Source: Oscillatoriales cyanobacterium (GTDB taxonomy: Bacteria > Cyanobacteriota > Cyanobacteriia > Cyanobacteriales > Laspinemataceae). From it: a stretch of 64,000 nucleotides of DNA. The notes beneath the pieces were generated by a model. That model made no database searches and had not been told where the DNA came from. It saw nothing but the letters and a program-made list of their open reading frames with translations. Below are positions 10,517-19,562 of the stretch, piece by piece (position 1 is the stretch's first letter; each line of letters opens with the position of its first letter). Location of the stretch: NCBI GenBank assembly GCA_011390955.1, contig JAABRM010000003.1:1-64000 (forward strand), given 5' to 3'. A program made the position numbers and the translations under genes.

Positions 10517-11416
10517 TTACTGGCTCATAATTCCAGACCATTGGACTTTTTTGAGTCCGTCTCGACGGTAGGAAAAGAATTGTTCGGGGGTTTGGTAGGT
10601 GCAATGAGGCGCGATCGCGATTTGCTGGCGGGTGATGCCGATTTTGTCTAGTTGTAAACTTATGGCTTGTCGCACGTCTAAGCGCACTTTTCCCGGTTCG
10701 CGATCGGGAAAAATCGGCGTTCCGGGAATTTGTTTTAGCCACTCTAATACTGATGCTAGGGTTTCTGGTTCGGTTAGTTCTTCGGGATTGATGTTTTCTG
10801 GATGTATGCTGATTCCCACTTCGGCGGCTACTTCTTGGGATACTTGGTAAACTTCACCAGCGATCGCTGGGCCAATGGCGATGCGGAGATTTTTTAGCTG
10901 ATTTTGCCCTTGATGGGTTTCGTTCGGGTTGAGGTGGATGAATTGCCCGATCGCTTCTGGGACGATCGCTTTTGCGGTGCCTCGCCAACCAGAATGTACC
11001 GCTGCCACCTGTCCGGTGGTGATATCGGCAATCAGTACCGGGGAACAATCCGCACTGGCTACCCAAACCGCTTGATCGGCTTTTTCTGTGCGTAAACCAT
11101 CGGCTTCTTTTAAGTCAGGGGGATTTGTTTCTGCTGCGGAATTAGAAGCGGTGCTATTTGTCTCTGGGTTTTGGCCTGCTGAATTTTGGCGAATCGGAGT
11201 TAGTTGGCTGGTTGGTAATACGGTGTTGCCATGAACTTGTTTGACCCGAAATACTTCGGGAACTTGGGAATTTACCGGATGCTGCCACACATCGATTAAT
11301 TGTTCGGGCGTGAGAGGCCAAAAGTCACGAGTAAAAAACCCATGTGGCCAATCTTTTAGCAAGCTACAGGTTAAATAGGATAGTCCGTTCCAGTCACGCC
11401 AGTGCCAATTTGACAT
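10517..11416 (-). CDS. pgeF: PgeF/YfiH-type multicopper-like (laccase-domain) protein
   Basis: This 299-aa member of the DUF152/YfiH family has been described as peptidoglycan editing factor and, in other species, as a purine nucleoside phosphorylase or adenosine deaminase-like enzyme. The metal ligands are visible: His62 in VHGNTV, Cys124 in ADCSP and His141 in AVHSGWRG. The C-terminal signature APHCTYQTPEQFFSYRRDG is complete. A Ser/Asn-rich insert at about 78-100 lengthens it over the usual 240-260 aa. It is a single gene, convergent with the PQ-rich protein gene. The family is sure; the physiological substrate is not. Confidence 0.9.
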   Translation of the reverse strand: MSNWHWRDWNGLSYLTCSLLKDWPHGFFTRDFWPLTPEQLIDVWQHPVNSQVPEVFRVKQVHGNTVLPTSQLTPIRQNSAGQNPETNSTASNSAAETNPPDLKEADGLRTEKADQAVWVASADCSPVLIADITTGQVAAVHSGWRGTAKAIVPEAIGQFIHLNPNETHQGQNQLKNLRIAIGPAIAGEVYQVSQEVAAEVGISIHPENINPEELTEPETLASVLEWLKQIPGTPIFPDREPGKVRLDVRQAISLQLDKIGITRQQIAIAPHCTYQTPEQFFSYRRDGLKKVQWSGIMSQ

Positions 11417-11847
11417 AAGTTCAATTTTACGATTCCAGTTAATTTTTATCTCTCAATTATATATTTAAATTCATCAAAACACAGGGCGATACCGATATAT
11501 TCCTCCTCTTTATCCTCCTCCTCTTTTGTCATGGTTATGAAGTAGAAAAAAACCTGTCATTCCCGCGCAGGCGGGAATCTAGAAAACCTTTCTAATTGGG
11601 ACAATAACCTCTATATGCTTCTCCTCTTTATGTTCCTACTCTTTGTGTCCTTTGTGTCTTGGTGGTTAAATTCTCAATTTTTTTTCTCAAAACTATTGAC
11701 AACTGCCAAAATATATTTTATTATATATTTAACGCTAAAATGGGAAAATGTGCCGACATATATATAAGGGGTTCTGGGGTGGGCAATCATAATTAAATTT
11801 AACCTAATTGCCGCATCAGATCGATTTGCCCACCCTACGACTGGTAA
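11417..11847. other. Spacer with dispersed repeats between pgeF and the helicase gene
   Basis: No gene is seen. It contains the dispersed palindrome TTCCCGC/GCGGGAA near 11560-11580 (also near 24.9, 58.9, 59.2 and 59.4 kb). It also contains a 10-bp inverted repeat, 11777-11786 with 11826-11835, of the GGGTGGGCAA type just downstream of the helicase stop, which could end that transcript. Confidence 0.6.
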
Positions 11848-14800
11848 TTATTCCTGGGCTAAAATTAAATTCAACACATTTAACTCATGGGAATTTAACA
11901 AATAGCGATCGCTGAACATATTCACCCGCATTTCCGCTAAACTATAGCTGCGGAAAATCAAAAAGGGAAACTCGCGATATTGCCGACCAATGGGCAGAGT
12001 ATTATAAGCGGGGTAAAGAGAATGGACGTAGCGAGAAAGTAGGCTACGAAATTCGCGTTCTGCTTCTTCTTCTGGCTGACCTTTAAAATATTCCCGCAGG
12101 GTTTCCCCACTAATGAACACAAACAGGGGCAGGGCATAATATTGATCGGAATTCTGGCTGGTCAGTTCAAACCATTGGGTTTTCTCGATATCACCGCACA
12201 GTAAATTGATTAACTCCACCCCATTTCGGAGTTGCGATCGCAAATTATCGGGATACTGGTTACTTTTGCTAATTGCCCACATTTTTTCTACCAGGTCTTT
12301 AGTGGCATATCTTCTAATCTGTTCTTCCAGGCGAATTTGATAAGTTTCTTCAAGTTTTTGGTGAATTTGGACAACTAACAAATTACCCGTGAGGATACCG
12401 GGTTCTATATTACCCAATTCTAATAAATTATCTAGCCGTTGGCATAACTTAGCAAAATTATTGTTAAACTTCTGCCGCAATTGTAAATAAGAAACCACCT
12501 GGTTTCTCACCGAATTAGATAGTGAATCGTGATGCAAGATAAACTCAGCCCGACTGAGAATTTGTTGCAAGCTGTGATAAACTTCTTCCAGGGTTTTATG
12601 ACTAGGTTTGCGACGATGTTCGTTCTTCATTTCCCGAATTAAATTAGTCATAATACTGGTAAAAGTAGCGCCCGCTGCGGCAACGGATTTTCCCCCAATG
12701 GGAATCATCATTACCTGTTTTCTACCTAATATTCCCGCCCCGACAATTCTCGTCATAATCGATAGCTTGAGAATAATCAGAATATTCAGCAAATTTAAGA
12801 TACTTTCTTGAGTGGGTATGATTAAGTCGGAAACATCGTTAGCATCAGGATAATAAACCGCTGTTTCGGCTAAATAAAATACCAGTTGTTTTTCCTGAGT
12901 GTCAATAGTTTGCCTTACCCCATTTTCTAAATATTCACCTCTTGCCCGATAAATTACCTGAATTACTTCCATTAAATTCCGTTCAATTTGGAACCGAGGA
13001 ATTTCTACCAGGATATGAGTTGCTTTGGGAAAAGATAAGCCGCGACTAGCGGAAGAAGTCATAAAAACTACCTTGGCATCTTGCTTATATTGGCTAATTT
13101 TCTGCTTATCCGCTTCTGATAGGTTGGCATGAATTTCTAGGTAATCCGTATTCGGGGTAAATTCTCCTCGGTATTGGCGAATTTTATCGATCAGTTCTTC
13201 TAAGCGTTTCTTGTCTTGAATATAGACTAATATTTGCCCGCATTTGGCGTTATCTAATAACCGTTGAATATCGGCGTTAATCTGACTTTGGACGGCTTGA
13301 CTGAGTTGATTGGTTTTCTCTTTTAATGGGTTGGGATCAAATTTAACACATTGGATAAATAATTGATAAGTAATGTTTAAGCAACTAGCGGGATAAGAGT
13401 TGGCATTAATTGCGTTTGCTTCTCGCTTATTAAACACAAAATTCTGCACTGATAAAGGGGCTGCCGGTTGTTTGGCCATCCGAAAATAAATCTTATCCGG
13501 TTCGGGGGTAGTTTGGGCAAGATGTTGGGTAATTACTTCCTTTTCCACAATCGAGGCATCGGCCACAATTATTTTAACATTAAACCCATGTTCTGTTAAT
13601 TTAAATTTGGTTAAAAATTGGCTGATGCCTTTAAGAAAATTTGCCCCGCTATCATCCCCGGTGATTTCGTCGATCGTGATAAATATATGCTTAATTCGCT
13701 GGGCAATTTCCCGCATTTTTTCGGGAATTACTTTCTTATCCCGTGAGTTGTATGCCCCTTTAAAAATATTGTCCAAATGGCGCAAAGTATCCACTGCTGG
13801 AGTGAAGTTTTGCTGCCCTGGTTCTCTTGGGGGATTTATTCGCAGTGATTGAATGGAAACCGTGGCGACGATTTGGTTGGATATCCGTTCATGGATTAAG
13901 CTATGAATGCCTTCGCAAATACTGAACAAAACTCCGGCTTTCTTTTCCCCGCGATCGCGAATTTGGTCTTCGGCAATTTGGTGTAAACGTTTCTGAGAAC
14001 GGCGATCGCTTAAACGGCTATCTTCAGAAGAAATAGCCGCAGCATTGATAAAATCAACTTGTTTAAGGCGAAAATTATCTTGACGTGCATCAGAATAATA
14101 TTGCACCGTGGGACGACCTAAGTTATCCTCAATAGTAGCGGAGTTACTGTTAATCGCAAATATCCGAGTATCTGATAATTTGCCCGGTTTTTCTGGGGAG
14201 TCTGGGGAGTAATTGCTTTTAAACTTTTCAATCAAATCTAAGTTAACTTGTTTCCGGGGACTGACATAAAGGAATAAGTAACCATCGTCACCGTCTTGGT
14301 CTTTACGGCTTTTCAAGAAATTGGCGATCGCCGTTGTCTTGCCAATCCCCGGATTTCCGGTTAAAAAGATATAAGTATTATCCGATAATAAAGCTTGTTG
14401 AATCAGTTCAGCATGGGCATTTCTCAGGGTTTTCCCTGGGGTGACATTTAGCTGAGTTGCTAAATCATCAGGTATAATACCCAAAGAATTAAAAAAATTG
14501 TCAATTTTTTCTGTATGAGTTATCTTAGTAATAGAATTAATTGACGCTTCCAGGGGTTTAGTGGATAACTCCTGAATCAACTGTTTGCCATCGATAAAAC
14601 TCTTAGCGGCATTGCGTTGAATTAACTGCAAAACTTTCCGACGGGCATTTTGAATTTCTTGGTGTTTTGGTTCATGTTTATAAATCTGGGCAAAGGTGGC
14701 CAAAATATCCAAATTTTCAGGGCGAAGGGATAGGGTACTTAGGTGGCGATCGCTGTATCCCACCACATTAAACACCACATCCGCATCATCGGGCAATATC

Positions 14801-15636
14801 TGATGTTTTTGGCGTTGTCTCTGTAAAAAGCCATAAAAACTATGGATATATGAACCCGCTTGAATCAACTTAGCAGTTTCCTTATCCTTGCGTTTAAAAG
14901 CGGTAAAATATTGGGCTAAATCTTTAGAAAAATCGCCTCTGAGATATTCAGAATTTCCCGTATCAATTCGCAGCTTAGAAAACACGCTTTTTGAGCGAAC
15001 ATACTTAATTTCGGTCATCAACATTCGCCGTAAAACTTCCACATCATCAAGGGGGGCTAAATCAGCCGCAGATTTTACGGAAAATGTAGATAAATCCACA
15101 CAGAGAATCCGGTATTGATTTTTATAACGCAACAGCAGCAAAGTATCCCCTTGCAAAAATTCTCCTTTCCCGGAATATTGGCTAATTAAAGCATCGATAT
15201 TTTCTAATTCACCAAACTGAGATAATAGATCGGTAAATTCTTGGTCTTTATATTGATTCTTGGGATAAGTTCCCAGGCTGTTATTATTGCAAAAACTACA
15301 CTGATAATATAGAATTTCTAAATCTTGGGTTTTGCGGCGCCCTTGGGGACTCCATCCTGTGGCTTGCAAATATTCCCGGAAAAAATTTAAACCGCCTAAA
15401 AAACCTTTTTGCAGGAGATATTGACTCCACTTTTCCACAATTTTAGTATTCAAGTCACTAATCAGGCGATCGGAGTCAATCATCTTTTGCACCATTTTCG
15501 GTAACTTAAGCTGTTCTAAATCGTGGCGATATAAATCGCCAAAATGGTGCGGGATTTGCTGCTGTTCTATATAAGCCAGAATGCCCAGATTAAAGCCAAC
15601 TTCAAATAATCGTCCGAGATTTTCTGCGATCGTCAT
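11848..15636 (-). CDS. Large SF2-helicase-like NTPase, uncharacterised
   Basis: A 1262-aa protein I cannot assign to a named family. Residues 1-400 are unrecognised and include a CxxC pair (Cys113, Cys116). Residues 427-435 are Walker A (GNPGIGKTT), followed by a motif Ia-like FLYVSPRKQ. Residues 651-660 are Walker B (IFITIDEITG, a DEIT box), with a motif III-like VADAS at 691-695. A second RecA-like lobe runs from 800, with VVFMTSSASRGLSFPKATH (856-874) and motif VI QVIYRARG (893-900). About 360 residues follow that I do not recognise. The motif order is that of SF2 helicases or translocases. It lies on the same strand as the 1015-aa gene, separated by a small opposite-strand gene. The ATG at 15636 has no strong ribosome site. 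Confidence 0.7.
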   Translation of the reverse strand: MTIAENLGRLFEVGFNLGILAYIEQQQIPHHFGDLYRHDLEQLKLPKMVQKMIDSDRLISDLNTKIVEKWSQYLLQKGFLGGLNFFREYLQATGWSPQGRRKTQDLEILYYQCSFCNNNSLGTYPKNQYKDQEFTDLLSQFGELENIDALISQYSGKGEFLQGDTLLLLRYKNQYRILCVDLSTFSVKSAADLAPLDDVEVLRRMLMTEIKYVRSKSVFSKLRIDTGNSEYLRGDFSKDLAQYFTAFKRKDKETAKLIQAGSYIHSFYGFLQRQRQKHQILPDDADVVFNVVGYSDRHLSTLSLRPENLDILATFAQIYKHEPKHQEIQNARRKVLQLIQRNAAKSFIDGKQLIQELSTKPLEASINSITKITHTEKIDNFFNSLGIIPDDLATQLNVTPGKTLRNAHAELIQQALLSDNTYIFLTGNPGIGKTTAIANFLKSRKDQDGDDGYLFLYVSPRKQVNLDLIEKFKSNYSPDSPEKPGKLSDTRIFAINSNSATIEDNLGRPTVQYYSDARQDNFRLKQVDFINAAAISSEDSRLSDRRSQKRLHQIAEDQIRDRGEKKAGVLFSICEGIHSLIHERISNQIVATVSIQSLRINPPREPGQQNFTPAVDTLRHLDNIFKGAYNSRDKKVIPEKMREIAQRIKHIFITIDEITGDDSGANFLKGISQFLTKFKLTEHGFNVKIIVADASIVEKEVITQHLAQTTPEPDKIYFRMAKQPAAPLSVQNFVFNKREANAINANSYPASCLNITYQLFIQCVKFDPNPLKEKTNQLSQAVQSQINADIQRLLDNAKCGQILVYIQDKKRLEELIDKIRQYRGEFTPNTDYLEIHANLSEADKQKISQYKQDAKVVFMTSSASRGLSFPKATHILVEIPRFQIERNLMEVIQVIYRARGEYLENGVRQTIDTQEKQLVFYLAETAVYYPDANDVSDLIIPTQESILNLLNILIILKLSIMTRIVGAGILGRKQVMMIPIGGKSVAAAGATFTSIMTNLIREMKNEHRRKPSHKTLEEVYHSLQQILSRAEFILHHDSLSNSVRNQVVSYLQLRQKFNNNFAKLCQRLDNLLELGNIEPGILTGNLLVVQIHQKLEETYQIRLEEQIRRYATKDLVEKMWAISKSNQYPDNLRSQLRNGVELINLLCGDIEKTQWFELTSQNSDQYYALPLFVFISGETLREYFKGQPEEEAEREFRSLLSRYVHSLYPAYNTLPIGRQYREFPFLIFRSYSLAEMRVNMFSDRYLLNSHELNVLNLILAQE

Positions 15637-15871
15637 AGTTTTATCATAAAATAATGGTTAATTTTTATTCATTGTATCCCATAAATGGCAGTATAGAGCC
15701 AAAGCATATAAAAATATTTGGTTAAATATTTGGTTGACAGACGAAAGTTAACTGCCAATCATGCTTTTCCTGTAAAAAATATCTGCTACCGAGCAAAAAT
15801 ACGCCAAAGCTATGCTATAATAACCATTAATATTAAAATAAGATCCAAGCAAGTTTTACACCCAGCAATAT

Positions 15872-16330
15872 ATGTCAACAGTGAAAGTAGCCGCCGAGTT
15901 ATCCTTCGAGGAATTACTCAATGCGATCGAACAGTTAAGTTTACCTGAATTGGAACAATTTGTCTCGCGGGCGATCGCGGTACAGTCCCAAAAAAAAGCG
16001 CCAAGGCTGTCCAAAAATGAAGCTGAACTATTACTACAAATTAATCAAGGTTTACCTCCTGACATTCAACAACGCTATCAAGACTTAATTGTCAAACGGC
16101 GCAGCGAGACTCTGACCAGTGATGAATATAGCGAATTATTGCGCCTTACCGACACGGTAGAATCTCTAGAAGCAAAAAGAGTAGAAGCTCTTGCAGAGTT
16201 AGCAATTTATCGGAAAATTTCCATAACTGTTTTGATGGAACAATTAGAACAATTATATGATGTCGGAGGAGTTGCCCAGAATACAAAAACTGCCTCGATC
16301 CCCCCAACCCCCCTTAAAAAGGGGGGCTAA
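15872..16330 (+). CDS. Small conserved cyanobacterial protein of unknown function
   Basis: A 152-aa helical, charged protein. Its body (residues 1-130, beginning MSTVKVAAELSFEELLNAIEQL) resembles a small protein found in many cyanobacterial genomes, often beside nuclease or toxin-like genes; no function is known to me. The last 15 residues (containing PPTPLKKGG) are encoded by a dispersed C6/G6 palindrome at 16308-16326, so the native C-terminus has been replaced or extended by a repeat. It sits on the opposite strand between the two giant genes and may be an insertion there. Confidence 0.6.
   Translation: MSTVKVAAELSFEELLNAIEQLSLPELEQFVSRAIAVQSQKKAPRLSKNEAELLLQINQGLPPDIQQRYQDLIVKRRSETLTSDEYSELLRLTDTVESLEAKRVEALAELAIYRKISITVLMEQLEQLYDVGGVAQNTKTASIPPTPLKKGG
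16308..16326. repeat. Dispersed CCCCCC/GGGGGG palindrome forming the end of a CDS
   Basis: Six C (16308-16313) pair with six G (16321-16326) across a 7-nt loop. The unit encodes the PPTPLKKGG tail of the upstream gene. A related fragment lies near 62850-62870. It could also act as a terminator. Confidence 0.6.
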
Positions 16331-16373
16331 GAAATAGAGCAAAACTTATATCGATCTGACTGGCTATTAAAAA

Positions 16374-19300
16374 TTAACGTTTCGGCACATTTAGCACTTT
16401 CTTCACTTCCGTTAAGAACGCCAAAGAATTAAAGTCAACTCCAGGGGACATTTGGGGAAAAATAGACAAAGTGCCCACTGAATCATCCCCAATTAAATTA
16501 TCATAAGGGTCTAACTTAATGCACATATCTTTAGTTTTTTCAAACCGGGAAAAGTGAAATAAAGTCAGATATTGCAAAATATCATTTTTCAGCGGACTTT
16601 GATAAATTAAATCCTGGCGGATATTTTGGTCATCCAATACTCCCGGATAGAACTTGCCTAATAAAGTGGAATAAGACATCACCCCATTATAAAAGCGATC
16701 GTCCTTATCTTTGCCCACCGTAATGCCATTAAACAAATTAAAAAATACCACCGCTTGTTGTTGGGGGTCTTGGGATAAGCGGGTAAGTTCAGCAGTATCT
16801 TGCACATACAAAGATTGCTGCTGCTTCATGTCTTTCACTTTTCGCACATAATACTTATCGAAAAATACCGGATATATTTTGATATCCCCATGATTTCTCC
16901 CCAAAGCATTAATAATACTAGGAGACATAAAATACAGTCCCTCATCTTGTTCGGTCTTGGTAATATGCAGGGTACTCGTATGAGGGGCTTGGGCAATATA
17001 TAAAAAGTGCCGGTATCCTTGGCGATATAAATTGCTCACCGTATCAATTAAAATTGGCGGTTCACCAAACAAATTTTTCAAAGAATAGTTCTCAGAAAAA
17101 GTCAGCAGAGGAGTGAGAACAATAATATTATTTGGTGTTCGTTGTACGGTGATGACTTCTCCGATTAAATTCGCCATGCGACTTTGGCGGTTTTTGTTGT
17201 CGTACTTAGCGTCGCTTTCCCGACTAGAAACTACGATAATGGCTAATTTATCTAAAGTTGGCGGGGCTGAATTTTGGCTAAAGCGAAACTTTTTGGGTAA
17301 TACCGAGTACAAAGAGGCTAAACCATTATAAATCTTATATTGATTCAGAGGATTAATCCGAAAACCTTGGGAATTAGACCGATATTTTCCTCGCAACAAG
17401 TGAGATAAGCTTTTAGACAAATTGGCGATAAACTTTTCCGCGTGTAACGGATTGTTGTGGTTTCCTAGGTGCAGACGAATTTGGGGAATAAATAAGTTAT
17501 TGGGCGCATTTTCTAGCAATATATCCAAGCAGATATAAGACAACAATGTCCAAACAAATCGATAGGTAAATCCCTGACTTTCGCTTAATGGTTTCTCTGT
17601 CTGGTTTGCCTTTGCTGGTCCTAAAGTGGTATTATCGTAAAGAAAGACTACCAAAGAATTGGGAAATCCTGGATGACGATAAGTTTGCTGACATTCTTGG
17701 TTTTTTGGTGTCCAGAGTACCGGCAGGACTTTAATCCCGTCAATCTGATATTTCCAGGTAAACTCTTCCCGGCTTTCAGCGGTAAAATAACGGATATCTT
17801 CTATTTTAATCGTCGCCGGAATTTGACAAAGGGCTTCTGAGTCTACCTTTGCTTCTCCAACGGAAATATATCTCAGGCATTTTTTGGGATTAATGATGTC
17901 TTCATTAAAAAAGACTCCGCTTGACATACTGCCAATTTCCGAGAGGATGCCTCTTTTAACTGTAATGTGAATTGGATAAGTGCCTGTGGGTAAAATTGTC
18001 TGTTGTTTCAGACCGTTTCTTAGCAATTCTCCCAAGCCTTTAATTTTTTTCCGGATATTGTAGTCATTGAATCCTTTAATCATGCCATAAAATAGAGTCT
18101 TTTTTTGCTCCTCGTTATTCCCTTGCAGAATAGGCAAAACTTTGGTTTGAAAAATTTCTAGGGCTGGGTATTCTAGTTCAGAGTTAGGGTCATAGTTAGG
18201 GTCTAGAGGGTTGCTGCGGGAGGCAAAGATGAAATAGTATAGTAAAACCCGTCGTAACACTTTTTCGGCAAAAGTTTTAGCTGTTTCGGGGTTAGCCAAA
18301 TTTTCTTGATGTTCTTGACTATCGGGGTTGATTAAACCTAGATGATAGTCAAAAGATGGTTGACCACCGTAGGCTTGGACGGCGCCATTAAGCTTCATTT
18401 TGAAACCACAGATAAACTGAGTTTCTCCTTGATTTTTATCAGTATATTCGCCTAAGTTTCCGGCAACAATGGGAATAATAGGCAGGGGGTCAAAAGCTTC
18501 GGCGCGAGAAAAAGCATCTCTGTAGTCAATGGTGTAGCCAGCATAGTTGACTTCATAGTCAGCCTTGGTTTTACTGGGATCGTTAATATATTGTTCAATT
18601 AACTTCAGACGTCGAATTAAATCTTGCAAATAAATTCGCCCTATTTGGTCGGTGATTGGTAGGTGAGTTAGGAGATATTCCAGATAGACGATTTGGGCAT
18701 ATTTTTTCAGCTTACCGAGGGTTTCGGTGTCAACAATTTTTTGTAAAGTGTGAAATTCTGACCAATCTTCTTGTACTTGTTCCACCTGAAGCATTTCTAG
18801 CAGTTCTTGTTGTTCTGCTTCATTATCTACTACTTCCAGAATGTAGTTTTCGATGCCTTGTTTGAGTTGGTCTTGAACTTGGTTGATGTTGTGAACGTTG
18901 ATGGTGAGTTTGTGGAATTTTAAGGCGGAATCACTGCCCGGACGGTTGGTTTCTATCCGCAGTTGTTGGGTTTGCTGGTTGGGATAGGGTTTGGCAAAAT
19001 CCTGCCATAAGCTTAAAGGTTTTTCCACGGCTTTTGGCAACTCTGATAAGCTGTTCAGAATTAAGCGATCGCGCAATTCCTGGATAGTTTCTGACGGTGA
19101 AATCGCCCCGGCTAACTGTTGCTGTAATAAAAAACGAATTTGCTGAATTCTATCAGGAAATTGTTCCTCAAAACCTCTGGCAAAATTAACGGTAGCAGTA
19201 CGCACTCCTTGAGTAGAAATCAGGGGATTGTCCACCCCAGGAGTAGTAGCCAAAGCCTTGGCCAAAGGGTCAATCTGAATCACCAACCGTTGACGATCGC

Positions 19301-19421
19301 CGGATAATCCAAACAGAGGATAATCGGGCAATTTTCTCATAATTTGTTGCAGGAAACTGCTATAATTAACTGGGGCTAAAGAACTACCGCCCTCTCTAAA
19401 TTCATTAACCATTGTAATCAC
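16374..19421 (-). CDS. Large uncharacterised protein, candidate partner of the helicase
   Basis: A 1015-aa soluble protein with no signal peptide or membrane segment and no motif I can name with confidence. Residues 1-300 are helical and acidic. The middle (320-700) has mixed alpha/beta stretches. The C-terminal third starts near 710 with a hydrophobic strand followed by SSRESD and alternates beta strands with helices, loosely like a nuclease- or PIWI-like RNase H fold, but no DDE/DEDH set is evident. The start ATG at 19421 could equally be the ATG three codons later. It lies 452 bases from the helicase gene stretch, on the same strand. Both giants being of similar exotic size suggests a two-gene system; that is inference. 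Confidence 0.55.
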   Translation of the reverse strand: MITMVNEFREGGSSLAPVNYSSFLQQIMRKLPDYPLFGLSGDRQRLVIQIDPLAKALATTPGVDNPLISTQGVRTATVNFARGFEEQFPDRIQQIRFLLQQQLAGAISPSETIQELRDRLILNSLSELPKAVEKPLSLWQDFAKPYPNQQTQQLRIETNRPGSDSALKFHKLTINVHNINQVQDQLKQGIENYILEVVDNEAEQQELLEMLQVEQVQEDWSEFHTLQKIVDTETLGKLKKYAQIVYLEYLLTHLPITDQIGRIYLQDLIRRLKLIEQYINDPSKTKADYEVNYAGYTIDYRDAFSRAEAFDPLPIIPIVAGNLGEYTDKNQGETQFICGFKMKLNGAVQAYGGQPSFDYHLGLINPDSQEHQENLANPETAKTFAEKVLRRVLLYYFIFASRSNPLDPNYDPNSELEYPALEIFQTKVLPILQGNNEEQKKTLFYGMIKGFNDYNIRKKIKGLGELLRNGLKQQTILPTGTYPIHITVKRGILSEIGSMSSGVFFNEDIINPKKCLRYISVGEAKVDSEALCQIPATIKIEDIRYFTAESREEFTWKYQIDGIKVLPVLWTPKNQECQQTYRHPGFPNSLVVFLYDNTTLGPAKANQTEKPLSESQGFTYRFVWTLLSYICLDILLENAPNNLFIPQIRLHLGNHNNPLHAEKFIANLSKSLSHLLRGKYRSNSQGFRINPLNQYKIYNGLASLYSVLPKKFRFSQNSAPPTLDKLAIIVVSSRESDAKYDNKNRQSRMANLIGEVITVQRTPNNIIVLTPLLTFSENYSLKNLFGEPPILIDTVSNLYRQGYRHFLYIAQAPHTSTLHITKTEQDEGLYFMSPSIINALGRNHGDIKIYPVFFDKYYVRKVKDMKQQQSLYVQDTAELTRLSQDPQQQAVVFFNLFNGITVGKDKDDRFYNGVMSYSTLLGKFYPGVLDDQNIRQDLIYQSPLKNDILQYLTLFHFSRFEKTKDMCIKLDPYDNLIGDDSVGTLSIFPQMSPGVDFNSLAFLTEVKKVLNVPKR

Positions 19422-19562
19422 TCAAATCAGGGTTGACAAGATACCTCTCCAGAGAGGTTAGTTTAGAGATTATTTTAAAATAATATACTATTTGGGGGCA
19501 AATAAGTCAACTTATCTTTGTGTTCTCTGTGTCTCTGTGATAAAAAAGCTTAGACTGCCGAT

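Noticed and set aside
16374-19421. Confident assignment of the 1015-aa protein as an Argonaute or PIWI-RE protein
   Set aside because: Only a loose strand-helix resemblance; no catalytic set or nucleic-acid-binding motif could be pointed to.
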